From NCBI RefSeq assembly GCF_013620825.1, contig NZ_NJIC01000008.1, positions 1 to 64,000 on the forward strand: 64,000 bases of DNA. Direction: 5' to 3'. This document shows, in pieces, positions 7,450-17,740 of the stretch. This DNA comes from Rhodanobacter sp. PCA2 (GTDB lineage Bacteria > Pseudomonadota > Gammaproteobacteria > Xanthomonadales > Rhodanobacteraceae). A program made the translations under genes and the position numbers. How positions within the stretch are numbered: position 1 is the stretch's first letter; each line of letters starts with the position of its first letter. The notes below the pieces were generated by a model. That model was not told where the DNA came from. It ran no database searches and saw nothing but the letters and a program-made list of their open reading frames with translations.

Positions 7450-8892
7450 ATGACATCGATTTCCGGCCTGGGCACGGGCAGCACCACAGCCACGCAGCAA
7501 ACGACATCAGGCAGCAGCCAAGGCATATCCGGCGGCGCCCTGCTCAGTTCGGCCGGCATCGGGTCCGGCCTGAAAGTCGACGACATCGTCGCCGCGCTGG
7601 TCAACGCCAAGCAGGCCGGCCCGGCGCAGCAGATCAGCGGCCAGACCACCCAGTTGCAGGCGCAGGAGGCCGGCCTCACCGCGCTGAACGGTGCGCTGGC
7701 CTCGCTGCAGTCGGCGCTGGGCAAGCTCACCGCCACCGGCACCTTCAGCAGCTACGCGGCCACGCTGTCGAACTCCGCCGTCGGCACCGCCAGCACGCTG
7801 CCCAATGCGCAGCCGGGCAGCTACACGGTGGTGGTGGACCACCTGGCCACCGCGCAGAAGCGCGCCAGCGGCAGCTATGCCGCGGGTGCCGACGTCGGCG
7901 GCGGAACTTTGACGATAGGCGTCGGCGCCGCGTCGATGGACGTCAAGGTTTCGGACGCCGGCTCGATCAGCGACCTCGCCGCGGCGATCAATGCCGGCAA
8001 GGACAATCCCGGCGTGCAGGCCACCGTGGTCCACGGCGCCAACGGCAGCCAGTTGCTGCTGACCTCCACCAGGACCGGGGTGGCCAACGCCTTCACCGTC
8101 AGTGCGAGTGCCGACAGCAGCGACGGTCTCGCGGCGCTGGCGCAGGCGCTGGACACGGCGGGCGCCAGCGAGGCGAGCGACGCCAGCCTGAGCATCGACG
8201 GCATTGCCGTGAGCAGCGCCAGCAATGCGGTGAGCGGCGCGCTGAACGGCGTGACCCTCAACCTGGCCACCACCGGCACCACCACCTTGACGGTGAGCCG
8301 CGACAACAGCGCGGCGCAAAGCGCGGTGGCGGGATTCGTCAGCGCGTACAACAGCTACGTGTCAACGGTGGGCACGCTGAGCAGCTACGACCAGAGCACC
8401 CGGCAGGCCGGGGTGCTGCTCGGCGACACCACGCTGATGTCGGTGCAGCGGCAGATCAACAGCGTGCTCAGCGGCAAGGTGACGGGCAACGCGATCGGCT
8501 CGCTGGCGGCGCTGGGCATCAAGCGCGGCGCCGACGGCACGCTGACGCTTGACAGCGGCAAGCTCGACAGTGCGCTCAACGGCAATCCGGGTGCGGTGCA
8601 GGACCTGTTCGCAGGCGGCAACGGTTACGCCACCAAGCTCAACAGCGCGCTGAACGGCTTCACCGGCAGCGGCGGCATCATCGCCACGCGCATCGCCAGC
8701 ATCGAGAAGCGGCTGGGCGGCCTGGGCCAGCAATCGGCGGCGCTCACCGCGCGCATGAACGTGTACGCGGCCCAGCTGCGCCAGCAGTACACCGCGCTGG
8801 ACACGCTGATGTCCTCGCTCAACAACACCAGCAGCTATCTCACCGGCGCGCTCAAGCAGCTGGAAGCCACCTACACCGGTTCAAACAAGTGA
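7450..8892 (+). CDS. fliD: Flagellar filament cap FliD (HAP2)
   Basis: FliD forms the pentameric or hexameric cap that folds flagellin at the filament tip. From the ATG at 7450 the protein is 480 residues. It has the N-terminal coiled region (GIGSGLKVDDIVAALVNAKQ, about 33-52), a variable middle with a flagellin-IN-like segment, and the C-terminal coiled coil (IASIEKRLGGLGQQSAALTARMNVYAAQLRQQYTALDTLMSSLNNTSSYL). The first 30 residues are a Gly/Ser/Thr-rich extension typical of Xanthomonad FliD. Upstream in-frame sequence contains the sigma54 promoter and is not coding. fliS follows after 13 bases. Confidence 0.96.
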   Translation: MTSISGLGTGSTTATQQTTSGSSQGISGGALLSSAGIGSGLKVDDIVAALVNAKQAGPAQQISGQTTQLQAQEAGLTALNGALASLQSALGKLTATGTFSSYAATLSNSAVGTASTLPNAQPGSYTVVVDHLATAQKRASGSYAAGADVGGGTLTIGVGAASMDVKVSDAGSISDLAAAINAGKDNPGVQATVVHGANGSQLLLTSTRTGVANAFTVSASADSSDGLAALAQALDTAGASEASDASLSIDGIAVSSASNAVSGALNGVTLNLATTGTTTLTVSRDNSAAQSAVAGFVSAYNSYVSTVGTLSSYDQSTRQAGVLLGDTTLMSVQRQINSVLSGKVTGNAIGSLAALGIKRGADGTLTLDSGKLDSALNGNPGAVQDLFAGGNGYATKLNSALNGFTGSGGIIATRIASIEKRLGGLGQQSAALTARMNVYAAQLRQQYTALDTLMSSLNNTSSYLTGALKQLEATYTGSNK

Positions 8893-8905
8893 CGAGGCTT
8901 CTGCC

Positions 8906-9328
8906 ATGACCTACGGCCACATGCGCAACGCCAGCGCGATGTACCAGCAGACCCGCGCGCAAGGCAGCGTCGAGGGCGCCGACCCGCATCAGCTCACCGC
9001 GATGCTGCTGGATGGCGCGATCGAGCGCATCGCCCAGACGCGCGCCCACATCCGCCACCGCGACGTGGCGGCCAAGGGTGCCGCCATTTCCAGGGCCGTC
9101 GCCATCGTCGGCGAACTGCGCGCCAGCCTGGACCACGAGGCCGGCAGCACGCTGGCCGGGCGGCTGGACGCGCTCTACGACTACCTCACCCGCCGGCTGC
9201 TGGTCGCGCAACTGGACGACGACGACGCGGCGCTGGCCGAGTGCGCCGGCCTGCTGGGACAGGTGCGCGATGGCTGGAGCGGCATCCGCGAAGCCTACCT
9301 CGCCGGCCGCGGCGCGGGCGCCGCGTGA
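8906..9328 (+). CDS. fliS: Flagellin export chaperone FliS
   Basis: FliS binds the C-terminus of flagellin in the cytoplasm, prevents early polymerisation and delivers it to the export gate. The 140-residue helical protein has the family start (YxxMRNASAMYQQTRAQGSVEGADPHQLTAMLLDGAIERI) and the ALYDYLTRRLLVAQLDDD motif near 90-107. It is preceded closely by fliD, and its stop overlaps the GTG of the next gene by four bases, so fliD, fliS and fliT are probably translated from one message. Confidence 0.95.
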   Translation: MTYGHMRNASAMYQQTRAQGSVEGADPHQLTAMLLDGAIERIAQTRAHIRHRDVAAKGAAISRAVAIVGELRASLDHEAGSTLAGRLDALYDYLTRRLLVAQLDDDDAALAECAGLLGQVRDGWSGIREAYLAGRGAGAA

Positions 9329-9621
9329 GCGCGGGACACGCCGCGTTGGAACGCGCGCTCGCGGTCAGCGACTCGATGCTGGCGGCCGCGCGCGATGGCC
9401 GCTGGGACAACCTGCCCGCGCTGGACGCCGAGCGCCAGCCGTTGCTGCATGCCGGCCACCCGCGCGACGGGCGCAGCCGCGAGCTGCTGCAGCAGTTGCT
9501 GGCGTGCAACCAGGAAATGCTGGACCTGACCGCGCGCGTGCGCGCCGAAGTCGCCGACGCCCTGAGCCGCCACGGCTACGCACGCCATGCCCTGCGCGCC
9601 TACGTCGACCTCGCCGGGTGA
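9325..9621 (+). CDS. fliT: FliT-like flagellar export chaperone
   Basis: This 98-residue, all-helical protein starts at a GTG that overlaps the fliS stop (GTGA). Its position directly after fliD-fliS, its size and its charged helices (AALERALAVSDSMLAAARDGRWDNL, then LLQQLLACNQEMLDLTARVRAEVADAL) fit FliT, the chaperone of FliD. In enterics FliT also restrains FlhDC, which is not relevant here because FleQ is the master regulator. The family is poorly conserved, so the call rests on position and general character as much as on motifs. Confidence 0.7.
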   Translation: MSAGHAALERALAVSDSMLAAARDGRWDNLPALDAERQPLLHAGHPRDGRSRELLQQLLACNQEMLDLTARVRAEVADALSRHGYARHALRAYVDLAG

Positions 9622-9733
9622 GTCGCGGCACCGCCCCGTCGTGCCCGATCCACCACGACTCGGCGCGCGTCGTGCCGCGGTACAACTACCTGCGGGCTGC
9701 GGCTGATCGCCGGGACCGCCACGGGGAGCCGAC

Positions 9734-10291
9734 ATGAGCACCAGCAGCTGGGAGGAATTCGAACAACGCCTGGGCAGCGAGGAACGCCTGCTGGCCGACA
9801 GCCGGCCGCTGGCGTGGCCGCCGCCGCCGGAACTGCTGCAGCAACTGGCCGAGCGCAACGCGAACACGCTGGCGACGCTGGCCGCACTGGAGGAGCGTCG
9901 CGCCGATCCCGGCGACGACGACAACCCGCTGATGCAGGAAATACTGCGCATGGATGCCAAGCTCACCGCGCTGGTGGAGATCGTGAACCACCTGCTGGCG
10001 CCGGACGACACGCTGCTGCCGCGCCACTGCCTGCGATTCAATGCGGTGGGCGCCTTGCTGCCGGCCGCGCTGGTGCCGCCGGGTGGCGAAGGTCTGTTGT
10101 TGCGCCTGCGCTTCGACGCCTGCCGCAGCCTGCCGCTGGAACTGGCGGGGCGCGTGGTGCGCCAGCTCGACGATGGCCGCAGCTTCGTGGAATTCGCGAT
10201 GCCCCATGAGGCGACGGGTGACGCGATTGAACGTCTCGTGTTTCGCCATCACCGACGCAAAGTGGCAGGTGCGCGCCAGCAGGCCGGGTGA
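9734..10291 (+). CDS. PilZ-like protein of the flagellar cluster
   Basis: The 185-residue protein has an N-terminal helical, Leu- and charge-rich half (about 1-90) and a C-terminal half that looks like a PilZ barrel (about 95-170). The canonical c-di-GMP ligands are not seen: the position of the D/N-x-S-x-x-G motif reads FNAVGALL. Xanthomonad flagellar clusters are known to carry an atypical, tetramerising, non-c-di-GMP-binding PilZ protein next to fleQ, and this fits. It sits between fliT (112 bases upstream) and the fleQ control region. A role in flagellar regulation or motor control is inferred from position only. Confidence 0.6.
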   Translation: MSTSSWEEFEQRLGSEERLLADSRPLAWPPPPELLQQLAERNANTLATLAALEERRADPGDDDNPLMQEILRMDAKLTALVEIVNHLLAPDDTLLPRHCLRFNAVGALLPAALVPPGGEGLLLRLRFDACRSLPLELAGRVVRQLDDGRSFVEFAMPHEATGDAIERLVFRHHRRKVAGARQQAG

Positions 10292-10624
10292 ACCGCGAAT
10301 GCGGTCAGGATTCACGTGTGATATCGATCACACTTCAAGAGGTTCCCCGGAGAAAATTTTCGACGCCTGTCACAGTGCCGGCGCGGTTCGTCGCGATCCT
10401 GGCATCTTGCAAAAATCTTCAGCTTCATGTGCTTGCGGCAAACTCTTGCGAACGCTGCCGACGCACGGCCCCCGGCCTGCGACATTCTGCTGTCACATCG
10501 AGCGTCAAAGTTGGCCTCCTTGTTGCTGTCTGTTCATCAGGCCGGCGCCGGAAAGTCGGCACTGACGAGCGACGCACCCCGCTGGAAGCGGAGCCGCGGC
10601 GACGAGTGAGCAGGAGAAGGGGTT
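10292..10624 (+). other. Upstream control region of fleQ
   Basis: This 333-base gap has no convincing gene. It contains a perfect CRP/Clp-type palindrome at 10317-10332, an AT-richer patch just after it, and a GAGAAGGGG ribosome-site-like purine run directly before the fleQ GTG. I find no sigma54 promoter with correct spacing and no confident sigma70 elements. Confidence 0.6.
10317..10332. promoter_or_regulatory. CRP/Clp-type operator upstream of fleQ
   Basis: TGTGA-TATCGA-TCACA is a perfect match to the CRP-family consensus TGTGA-N6-TCACA. In Xanthomonads this is the site of Clp, a CRP homologue whose DNA binding is blocked by c-di-GMP. It lies 292 bases before the fleQ start and 25 bases after the PilZ-like gene. 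Confidence 0.65.
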
Positions 10625-12055
<1,431 letters not shown>

Positions 12056-12087
12056 AACGCGGACCGCCGCGCGTCGCTCCCTGCGCG

Positions 12088-12104
12088 TGGCATGCCTCGT
12101 GCAT
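12088..12104 (+). promoter_or_regulatory. Sigma54 promoter of the fliE operon
   Basis: TGGCATGCCTCGTGCAT has -24 GG at 12089-12090 and -12 GC at 12101-12102 with the required 10-base spacing. Transcription should start near 12113-12114, at the first base of a perfect hairpin. Confidence 0.65.
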
Positions 12105-12112
12105 TCACCTTG

Positions 12113-12140
12113 CGGAATCCCGTCGCGTGACGGGATTCCG
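12113..12140. other. Perfect 12-base-pair hairpin between fleQ and fliE
   Basis: CGGAATCCCGTC pairs with GACGGGATTCCG around the loop GCGT, followed by TCTCCCT. It may terminate fleQ. It also begins at the predicted sigma54 start site, so it would form the 5' end of the fliE message and could stabilise it. Confidence 0.6.
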
Positions 12141-12169
12141 TCTCCCTACACCGACACGGACCACTCGGC

Positions 12170-12496
12170 ATGAGCACGATCGACGTCAACAACCTGCTTG
12201 CCCAGATGCGCCAGATGACGGCGCCGGCGCGCATGCCGGAAACCGCGGTGCAGGCGCCGGTCGGCGGCGGGGCCAAAGACTTCTCCACGCTGTTCCGGCA
12301 GTCCATCGCTGCGGTGGGCAACAGCCAGATGGAGGCGGGGCAGATGGCCGCGGCCTTCGAGCGCGGCGACCCCGGTGCCGACCTCGGCCGCACCATGATC
12401 GCGGTGCAGAAGGCCGACCTCTCGTTGCGTACGACGGTGGCGGTGCAGAACAAGCTGGTCGATGCGTACAAGGACATCATGAACATGTCGGTCTGA
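12170..12496 (+). CDS. fliE: Hook-basal body protein FliE
   Basis: FliE links the MS-ring to the proximal rod in the periplasm. The 108-residue product has the typical C-terminal block (DLGRTMIAVQKADLSLRTTVAVQNKLVDAYKDIMNMSV) that ends the family, and a disordered, Ala/Gly-rich N-terminus. It is the first gene of the fliEFGHIJK unit, behind a sigma54 promoter, and the gap to fliF is 46 bases. Confidence 0.95.
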   Translation: MSTIDVNNLLAQMRQMTAPARMPETAVQAPVGGGAKDFSTLFRQSIAAVGNSQMEAGQMAAAFERGDPGADLGRTMIAVQKADLSLRTTVAVQNKLVDAYKDIMNMSV

Positions 12497-12542
12497 CGCC
12501 GACGCCCCGATCACCGAACAGCCCCGACCGACGAGCAGCAGC

Positions 12543-14255
12543 ATGGCCGAGAACGCCATCGCGACGACCGACAACAGCAGCGGCGCGCGCCTGGATTCCC
12601 TCAAGCAGATCATCCGCAACCCGGCGGCGCGCCAGCTCGCGCTGCTGGTGGCGGTGGCCGCGGCAGTGGCGCTGGGCGTGGCGGTGGTGCTGTGGTCGCG
12701 CGGCCCGAACTACGGCCTGCTCTACGGGGGGCTGGAGCAGAAGGACGCCGCCGCGATCGTGCAGGAACTGCAGGCCGCCAACACCGCGTACAAGCTCGGC
12801 GGCGACGGCAGCTCGATCATGGTCCCGGCTGCCGACCTTGCCGCGCTGCGCCTGCGGCTGGCGGCCAAGGGCCTGCCCCAGGGCGGCGCCGCGATCAACG
12901 CGCAGGCCGCCGGCGACTCGCCGTTCGGCATGAGCGACCTCGCCGAGCGCACGCGCTACCAACAGATGCTGGAGAACGACCTCGGCGCCACCATCGCCTC
13001 GCTGCAGTCGGTGCGTGGCGCGCGCGTGCACCTGGCGATGCCCAAGCCCTCGGCCTTCATCCGCGACAGCCATGGAGCCAGCGCCTCGGTGCTGCTCACG
13101 CTGTACCAGGGCCGGCAGCTCGACGCGGGGCAGGTGGCGGCGATCGTGCACCTGGTGGCGTCCAGCGTGCCGGGGCTGGACCCAGGCCAGGTGTCGGTGG
13201 TCGATCAGCAAGGCCGCCTGCTGACCGGCACGGCAGACCCGTCCGGCGAAGCGGGCGACACCCGCCTGCGCCTGGCCACGCGCATCGAGAACACCTACGC
13301 GCAGCGCATCGAGGAACTGCTGACGCCGCTGGTCGGCTCCGGAAGAGTGCGCGCGCAAGTCAACGCGGACCTGGATTTCAGCCAGACCGAGAAGGCCAGC
13401 GAGACCTATGGCCACGAACATCCGGCGCTGCGCAGCGAGCAGGTCAGCAGCGAGCAGCGCAGCAGCGGCGCTGCCGGCGGCGGCGTGCCGGGTGCACTCA
13501 GCAACCAGCCGCCGCCCACTGTGGCGCAACCCACCGCCGCCACACCGAACACGGGTGCCGCCGCCGCGCCCGGCACCATGACGTCGACGGCGACGGCCAG
13601 CCGCGATGGCGAGAGCTCCAGCAACGGCACGCGCAACTACGAGCTGGACCGCACCATCAGCCATGTCAGCGATCCGGCAGGCAGGCTGGCCAGGCTCACC
13701 GTGGCGGTGGTGGTGGATGACAAGCTGGCCGCTGCCGCGGCTGCCGCCGCCGGCGGCGCCAAGAGCGAACCCAGGAGCGTGCCGTTCACGCCGCAGGAAC
13801 TGCAGCACCTTACCGACCTGGTGAAGAACGCAGTGGGTTTCGATGCCGCCCGCGGTGACAGCGTCAGCGTGATCAACCAGGCATTCCACCGCAGTCCCAC
13901 GCCGGAGACGGAACCCTCGACGCCGTTGTGGGAACGGCCCGGTGCGCTGGACCTGATCAAGCAGGGGCTGGGCGTGCTGATCGCACTGCTGGTGGCGTTC
14001 GGCCTGCTGCGCCCGTTGCTCAAGGGGCTGCTGCGCGGCGCGCCGGCGAAGGGAAGCCTGCCGGAGCCACTGCCGACGATGTCCGTGCGGGTGGACGACG
14101 ACGAATCTTCGGAGGGCGCCCATCCGCCCCGCATCGACGGGGTGCCGATGCTGGCCTACGAGCAGCGCATCGGCCAGGCACGTCGCATGGTGGGCGAAAA
14201 CTCCAAGCAGGTGGCTCAGGTGGTGAGGAACTGGGTGAACGACGATGGCAACTAA
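12543..14255 (+). CDS. fliF: Flagellar MS-ring protein FliF
   Basis: FliF builds the MS-ring in the inner membrane, the base for rod, rotor and export gate. The 570-residue protein has an N-terminal membrane segment (about 24-46), ring-building periplasmic domains (YGLLYGGLEQKDAAAIVQEL; RTRYQQMLENDLGATIASLQSVRGARVHLAMPK), an Ala/Gly/Ser-rich periplasmic loop (about 290-350), a second membrane segment (about 465-488) and a cytoplasmic tail ending VAQVVRNWVNDDGN, the FliG-binding peptide. Its end overlaps fliG by 11 bases, which suggests coupled translation. Confidence 0.97.
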   Translation: MAENAIATTDNSSGARLDSLKQIIRNPAARQLALLVAVAAAVALGVAVVLWSRGPNYGLLYGGLEQKDAAAIVQELQAANTAYKLGGDGSSIMVPAADLAALRLRLAAKGLPQGGAAINAQAAGDSPFGMSDLAERTRYQQMLENDLGATIASLQSVRGARVHLAMPKPSAFIRDSHGASASVLLTLYQGRQLDAGQVAAIVHLVASSVPGLDPGQVSVVDQQGRLLTGTADPSGEAGDTRLRLATRIENTYAQRIEELLTPLVGSGRVRAQVNADLDFSQTEKASETYGHEHPALRSEQVSSEQRSSGAAGGGVPGALSNQPPPTVAQPTAATPNTGAAAAPGTMTSTATASRDGESSSNGTRNYELDRTISHVSDPAGRLARLTVAVVVDDKLAAAAAAAAGGAKSEPRSVPFTPQELQHLTDLVKNAVGFDAARGDSVSVINQAFHRSPTPETEPSTPLWERPGALDLIKQGLGVLIALLVAFGLLRPLLKGLLRGAPAKGSLPEPLPTMSVRVDDDESSEGAHPPRIDGVPMLAYEQRIGQARRMVGENSKQVAQVVRNWVNDDGN

Positions 14256-15261
14256 CCGTTCCGATGCGCCGGTCAGCGGCGCGCAGCGCGCCGCGATCCT
14301 GCTGCTGACGCTGGGCGAGCAGGACGCGGCCGAGGTGCTCAAGCATCTGAGCGCGCGCGACGTGCAGGCGGTAGGCACCGCCATGGCGGGACTCTCCAGC
14401 GTCTCGCGCGAACAGGTCGCCCAGGTACTGGACCGGCTGGACGAGGACATGGGCCGGCAGACCTCGCTGGGCGTGGGCACCGAGGAATACATCCGCAAGA
14501 TCCTCACCAACGCGCTGGGCGAAACCAAGGCCGGCGGCCTGATCGACCGCATCCTGCTCGGTCGCAGCTCCAAGGGGCTGGAGTCGCTGAAGTGGATGGA
14601 GAGCCGGGCGATCGCCGAGATGATCAACCAGGAGCACCCGCAGATCATCGCGCTGGTGCTGGCGCATCTTGAGCCGGACCAGGCGGCCGAGGTGATCGGC
14701 TACCTGCCGCAGCGCGTGCGCTCCGACGCGGTGATGCGCATCGCCACGCTGGACGGCGTGCAGCCGCACGCACTGAACGAGCTGGACGAGATCATGGAGC
14801 GCCAGTTCAACGGCAGCACCAAGAAGCTGAAATCCGCCAACGTGGGCGGGCTGAAGGCGGCCGCCGACATCCTCAACGCGATGGACAGCAGCCGCGAGGC
14901 CGAGCTGATGACCGCGATCCGCAGCCAGGACGAGGCGCTGGGCGGGCGCATCGAGGACTTGATGTTCGTGTTCGAGGATCTCGCCGAGATCGACGATCGC
15001 AGCATGCAGACCCTGTTGCGCGAAGTGCCGTCCGGCATCCTGATCACCGCGCTGAAGGGCGCCGAGCCCTCGGTGCGCGAAAGGATCTTCGCGAACATGT
15101 CCAAGCGCGCCGCCGACATGATGCGCGACGACCTGGAGGTGAAGGGTCCGGTGCGCCTCAGCGAGGTCGACACGGCGCAGAAGGAAGTGCTGGCCGTGGC
15201 CAGGAAGCTCGCTGACGCCGGCCAGCTCAGCCTGGGCGGCGGCGGGGACGAATACGTGTGA
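14245..15261 (+). CDS. fliG: Rotor switch protein FliG
   Basis: FliG is the torque-bearing ring of the switch complex; it contacts FliF, FliM and the stator. The 338-residue protein has the expected armadillo-like domains, including the EHPQ motif (NQEHPQIIALVLAHLEPDQAAEV, about 130-152), the Gly-rich hinge and a C-terminal charged torque domain (about 240-325). It overlaps both fliF and fliH. Confidence 0.97.
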   Translation: MATNRSDAPVSGAQRAAILLLTLGEQDAAEVLKHLSARDVQAVGTAMAGLSSVSREQVAQVLDRLDEDMGRQTSLGVGTEEYIRKILTNALGETKAGGLIDRILLGRSSKGLESLKWMESRAIAEMINQEHPQIIALVLAHLEPDQAAEVIGYLPQRVRSDAVMRIATLDGVQPHALNELDEIMERQFNGSTKKLKSANVGGLKAAADILNAMDSSREAELMTAIRSQDEALGGRIEDLMFVFEDLAEIDDRSMQTLLREVPSGILITALKGAEPSVRERIFANMSKRAADMMRDDLEVKGPVRLSEVDTAQKEVLAVARKLADAGQLSLGGGGDEYV

Positions 15262-15893
15262 TGGCGGCCGCGATCCACGACGTCGCGATGGACTTCCGGC
15301 GCTGGGAACTGCCGCAGGTCGGCGCTGCGCCGGCCCCGGCAGCGACCACCAATGCAGCGTCGGCGCAGCCCACCGTGCGCGAACTGGAGCAACTGGAACA
15401 GCAGGTCCGCGACGAAGGCCGCGCCGCCGGCCTCGCCGAAGGGCGGGCCGCGGCGGCGCTGGAATTGCGCGAGCGCATGGCCCAGCTCGATGCCGTATGC
15501 GAGGCTGCGGCGCGTCCGCTGCAGGCGTTCGATGAGCAGGTCGCGCTTGAACTCGCGCGTCTCGCGATGGTGGTGGCCGGCCGGGTGGTCGCGCGCGAGC
15601 TGCAGCTGGCGCCCGAACTCGTGGTCCGCGCCGTGTGCGAGGCGGCCGAGGCGTTGCCGGCAGCGACGCGCGAATTGCGCGTACATCTGCACCCGCAGGA
15701 TCTGGCCTTGCTGCAGGAACTGGATGCCGCCGAACGCCACTGGCAACTGCTGGCCGACCCCGCGCTTGCGCGCGGCGACTGCCGGCTGGAAAGCGAACAC
15801 TCGCGGCTGGACGCGCGTGTGGAAACGCGCCTCGCGGCGGTGGTCGATGCCGTGCTCGGCGAGTTCGCCGGCCCGGGCAGCGACGAAGCATGA
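15258..15893 (+). CDS. fliH: Flagellar export ATPase regulator FliH
   Basis: FliH dimerises on the FliI ATPase and tethers it to FliN at the C-ring. The 211-residue product has a coiled, Glu/Arg/Ala-rich N-terminal half with closely spaced small residues ([23 protein letters not shown], about 55-78) and a C-terminal globular half ([19 protein letters not shown] onward). ATGATGG at 15258 allows two starts four codons from the fliG end; either gives the same core. It overlaps fliG and fliI by four bases each. Confidence 0.92.
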   Translation: MMAAAIHDVAMDFRRWELPQVGAAPAPAATTNAASAQPTVRELEQLEQQVRDEGRAAGLAEGRAAAALELRERMAQLDAVCEAAARPLQAFDEQVALELARLAMVVAGRVVARELQLAPELVVRAVCEAAEALPAATRELRVHLHPQDLALLQELDAAERHWQLLADPALARGDCRLESEHSRLDARVETRLAAVVDAVLGEFAGPGSDEA

Positions 15894-17269
15894 ACGCCGA
15901 CACCCAGGCCGACGCCGATCCCGCCATGCGGCGCGCGCGCTGGCAACGGCAGTTCGCGCGGCAGGCCGCGCGAGCGGCGAGCGCACGCACGCTCGCGGTG
16001 GAAGGCCGCCTGCGCCGCGTGGTGGGGCTTACCCTGGAAGCCGAAGGCTGTGAGGCCGCGCTGGGTGCGCGCTGCCTGGTCGACACCGCCGACGGCGTCA
16101 GGCTGGAAACCGAGGTGGTGGGCTTCGCCGACGAGCGCCTGTTGCTGATGCCGGTGGGAGACGTGCATGGCGTGCTGCCCAACGCGCGGGTACGCCCCTG
16201 CGCGCGCAGCGGTGGCCTGCCGGTGGGAATGCATCTGCTGGGTCGGGTGATCGGTGCCGACGGCGTGCCGCTGGATGGCCTTGGCGCGCTCGATGCCGAC
16301 GAGCATGCAGCGCTCAAGAACGAACCGATCAATCCGATGGCGCGCAAGCCCATCGACACGCCGCTGGATGTGGGCGTGCGTGCGATCAACGCACTGCTCA
16401 CCGTGGGTCGCGGCCAGCGCCTGGGCCTGTTCGCCGGTTCCGGCGTGGGCAAGTCCACCTTGCTCGGCATGATGACCCGCTACACCAACGCCGACGTGGT
16501 GGTGGTGGGCCTGATCGGCGAGCGCGGCCGCGAAGTGAAGGAGTTCGTCGAACATACGCTGGGCGAGGAAGGCCGCCGGCGCGCGGTGATCGTGGCCGCG
16601 CCTGCGGACGCGCCGCCGCTCAAGCGACTGCGCGGCGCGCAGTACGCCACCGCGATTGCCGAGTGGTTCCGCGACCGCGGCCAGCGCGTGCTGCTGCTGA
16701 TGGATTCGCTGACCCGCTACGCCCAGGCGCAACGCGAGATCGCGCTGGCGATCGGCGAGCCTCCGGCCACCAAGGGCTATCCGCCGTCCGTGTTCGCGCT
16801 GCTACCGGCGCTGGTCGAGCGCGCCGGCAACGACGCCGAGGGGCGCGGCTCGATCACCGCGTTCTACACCGTGCTCACCGAGGGCGACGACTATCGCCAC
16901 GACCCGATCGCGGACGCCGCCCGGGCGATCCTCGATGGCCACATCGTGCTGTCGCGCGATCTCGCCGAGGCCGGCCATTACCCGGCGATCGACATCGAGG
17001 CCTCGATCAGCCGCGTGATGCCCCAGGTGACGGCGCGCGAGCACCTGCAGGCGGCGCGGTGTTTCCGCCGCGTCTATTCCGCCTACCGCCAGCAGCGCGA
17101 CCTGATCGCGGTGGGCGCCTACCAGAAAGGCTCGGACCCGCAGGTGGACCTCGCAATCGAACTGTGGCCGCAACTGCGCGGTTTCCTGCAGCAGGAAGTG
17201 GATGAGCCGATGACGTTGGAGGCCGCCGTCGGGCGGCTGGGTCAGCTCGCCGAACTGGTGACCCAGTGA
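15890..17269 (+). CDS. fliI: Flagellar type III export ATPase FliI
   Basis: FliI hydrolyses ATP to unfold and feed flagellar substrates into the export gate. From the ATG at 15890 (overlapping the fliH stop) the protein is 459 residues, the family length. It shows Walker A GSGVGKST (183-190), [15 protein letters not shown], Walker B-region [18 protein letters not shown] and [17 protein letters not shown], all hallmarks of F1-beta-like type III ATPases. The open frame upstream overlaps fliH and is not used. Confidence 0.97.
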   Translation: MNADTQADADPAMRRARWQRQFARQAARAASARTLAVEGRLRRVVGLTLEAEGCEAALGARCLVDTADGVRLETEVVGFADERLLLMPVGDVHGVLPNARVRPCARSGGLPVGMHLLGRVIGADGVPLDGLGALDADEHAALKNEPINPMARKPIDTPLDVGVRAINALLTVGRGQRLGLFAGSGVGKSTLLGMMTRYTNADVVVVGLIGERGREVKEFVEHTLGEEGRRRAVIVAAPADAPPLKRLRGAQYATAIAEWFRDRGQRVLLLMDSLTRYAQAQREIALAIGEPPATKGYPPSVFALLPALVERAGNDAEGRGSITAFYTVLTEGDDYRHDPIADAARAILDGHIVLSRDLAEAGHYPAIDIEASISRVMPQVTAREHLQAARCFRRVYSAYRQQRDLIAVGAYQKGSDPQVDLAIELWPQLRGFLQQEVDEPMTLEAAVGRLGQLAELVTQ

Positions 17270-17691
17270 ACGCGCGTTCCGCACGCCTGCAGCCGGCGGT
17301 GGAACAAGCCCACCAGAAGGCCGAGGACGCACTGGCGAGTCTGGCCGCGCAGCAGCAGCAGCTGGCGAAGGCCGAACACCAGCTCGGCGAGCTGCAGCGC
17401 TATCGTGCCGAGTACGCCGCCGCGGGCGCCGGGGCGGTGAGCGTCGCCGCGTTGCTCAACCGCCAGCAGTTCGTCGCGCGCATCGACCAGGCGATCGCCC
17501 AGCAGGCCACCGAGATCGATCGGCAGCGCCGCCGCATGGAGCAGATGCACGGCCACTGGATGCAGGCCCACGCGCGCGAAAGCGCGCTGGACAGCGTGGT
17601 CGCGCAACACCGGGAACTCGAACGCCGCGCCGAAGAACGGCGCGAACAGGCCGAGATCGACGAACGCATGCAGCACCGGCGGCCGCGCTGA
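17266..17691 (+). CDS. fliJ: Flagellar export protein FliJ
   Basis: FliJ is the antiparallel coiled-coil stalk inside the FliI hexamer that links ATP hydrolysis to the FlhA gate and escorts chaperones. The 141-residue protein is almost all heptad-rich helix ([25 protein letters not shown]; then [29 protein letters not shown]-type tail). The GTG start overlaps the fliI stop by four bases. Sequence conservation in this family is low, but length, composition and position leave little doubt. Confidence 0.93.
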   Translation: MNARSARLQPAVEQAHQKAEDALASLAAQQQQLAKAEHQLGELQRYRAEYAAAGAGAVSVAALLNRQQFVARIDQAIAQQATEIDRQRRRMEQMHGHWMQAHARESALDSVVAQHRELERRAEERREQAEIDERMQHRRPR

Positions 17692-17740
17692 AGCGCAACG
17701 CTGCGATACGGCGCCGCCTGCCGGCAAAGGAGTCCCCCCC

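Noticed and set aside
10401-10449. Two sigma54-like sequences upstream of fleQ (GGCATCTTGC and GGCAAACTCTTGC)
   Set aside because: The GG-to-GC spacings are 6 and 9 bases instead of the required 10.
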